Assembly (NCBI GenBank): GCA_016800925.1
Contig: JABCPU010001031.1
Location: forward strand, 1 to 18,173
Length of the DNA: 18,173 nt
Reading direction: 5' to 3'
Source: Suillus spraguei
Taxonomy: Eukaryota; Basidiomycota; Agaricomycetes; Boletales; Suillaceae
The position numbers and the translations under genes are program-made. Of the stretch, positions 17,192 to 18,173 are shown piece by piece; the first letter of the stretch is position 1, and every line of letters begins with the position of its first letter. The notes under the pieces were generated by a model that saw only the letters and a list, made by a program, of their open reading frames with translations, had not been told where the DNA came from and searched no databases.

Positions 17192-17575
17192 CATGACAAG
17201 TATCAATATAGAGTGATGCAGGAGCCATGCTAAGTGTAGGTTGCATTACCTTCTCACCAAACTGGCAGTGCAATGCATTAGCTACATTACTACTCAAATA
17301 GTTTTGGAACTCAGCTCTCATTCTATGTAGGTATGACCGCAATTCTGGCTTCCAAAAGCAGAAATTCACAGAATACATCCCACTTTGGTCACCTTCTCAT
17401 CATTCCACAAATCACACCTCTGCATTTCTCAGCCACACTGTGTGGGAATTTACCCCACAACACCAAAAACATCGTCCGTTTTGGGAATCTCTGCAATATC
17501 CATTATTCCACACCCTCCCTACCTCACTGTAGCTTCGCCACTACACCACAATAGGTCCCTGTTCATATCTAAGTA
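17192..17575. other. No confident gene
   Basis: A minus-strand ORF at 17178-17378 has plausible composition (PELRSYLHRMRAEFQNYLSS) but no recognised domain and no support from the neighbours. The rest, about 17400-17560, is C/A-rich with no clear frame. No repeat of the arrays to the left was seen here. Confidence 0.3.
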
Positions 17576-18173
17576 GTGATTTAGTATATGTGTGCATAAT
17601 GTAATATAATAGACCGCTTTTTTGTGTATTTGTGCGACAGCCCCTCCTCCAGGACCATTTCAAAATAGGGTAGGTATAGAACACTTTCGCATTTTTTGCC
17701 CCTTGACAGGGAAGCATCCCAGGGAATTTGAAACATGTCTAGGAGTTGATATGAAAGATTACCATCTATATTTGACCCTTGAAGCGTCCTACATCAATAG
17801 ATATAGCATATATGCAGGAAACCACAAATTATGTTCCCATTTGATCATTTCTAGGTGGATGGGCTTATAAAAATTATTCCCAGCATCTATTCAGTAGTAG
17901 GAATAATGTGTCAGGAGCTCATGACGATAGGAACATCCCTAGTTGCATAGTGTACCCTTCCTCTCCTGGTGGTTCATTCCCTGTGAAAGGTTTTCCTGTA
18001 GGACCGGACCTCAATTGAGGTGAGGGGTATATTTCTATGTGTATTTAGAGTATATATATAACATTATGTATCATATGAAACCTACAGGATTCATCTACAG
18101 GAGCAAATTGCAACAAATTCGCATTTTTGACATTTTGATAATTTTTGATGTGTTCAGAAATATTGCCCTTCAC
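17576..18173. other. AT-rich sequence with a possible exon
   Basis: A pyrimidine-rich TTTTTTGTGTATTTGTGCGACAG-type acceptor ends at about 17640. It is followed by an open plus-strand frame to about 17870 (FRIFCPLTGKHPREFETCLG is typical of its content). This could be a terminal exon, but no donor, upstream exon or domain is recognised. After 17880 the sequence is AT-rich with no ORF of note. Confidence 0.3.

Overview
This window is gene-poor, repeat-dense eukaryotic DNA. It probably comes from a filamentous fungus, most likely an agaricomycete basidiomycete. The main evidence is a decayed Ty3/gypsy chromovirus (RNase H, integrase, GPY-like region, chromodomain) whose wording resembles basidiomycete elements, plus its TGTTAC...GTAACA LTRs. 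No intact host gene, tRNA or rRNA was recognised. All alignments were made by eye, so similarity levels are approximate.

Positions 1-10915 are a composite of satellite arrays and inverted repeat blocks. Array A (period about 145-180 bp) lies forward at 1-960 and 5165-5435 and reversed at 7590-9560. Block B ends array A at about 960-1109 and, inverted, at 7440-7590. Array C (short GACGGGTGGGCCGAGG units) is forward at 1110-1700 and reversed at 10460-10915. Array D (about 80-85 bp half-units built on GTGCCGGAGTTCGGGGTTCGG) fills 2060-5165, with internal inversions and an inverted outlier at 9565-9757. Block E, a pyrimidine-rich LTR-like sequence, is at about 5570-6284 and inverted at 9759-10260. 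Between E and reversed A sits F (6285-7525), an AT-rich element with long terminal inverted repeats. The inverted pairs A/A', C/C', D/D', E/E' and F/F' interlock rather than nest cleanly, which suggests repeated foldback-type insertion and rearrangement.

Positions 10920-16268 hold the 3' two-thirds of one chromovirus. The order is RNase H, integrase with a D-D-35-E core, chromodomain, an additional 3' ORF ending in a zinc knuckle, a polypurine tract, and a 3' LTR (15794-16268). The 5' LTR, gag, protease and most of reverse transcriptase are absent. All coding parts carry frameshifts and stops.

Four solo LTRs of the same family lie in or beside it, each with a perfect 5-bp target duplication: 13854-14327 (CTCAC), 14847-15771 (CTTTC), 15237-15684 (CATTG, nested inside the previous one) and 16698-17166 (ATCCT). 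The first splits the zinc-knuckle ORF, and the reading frame matches exactly on either side of the insertion. The last interrupts an unrecognised gene fragment. The relative order of several insertions, each followed by LTR-LTR recombination, can therefore be read directly. The final kilobase is mostly AT-rich sequence with no confident gene.
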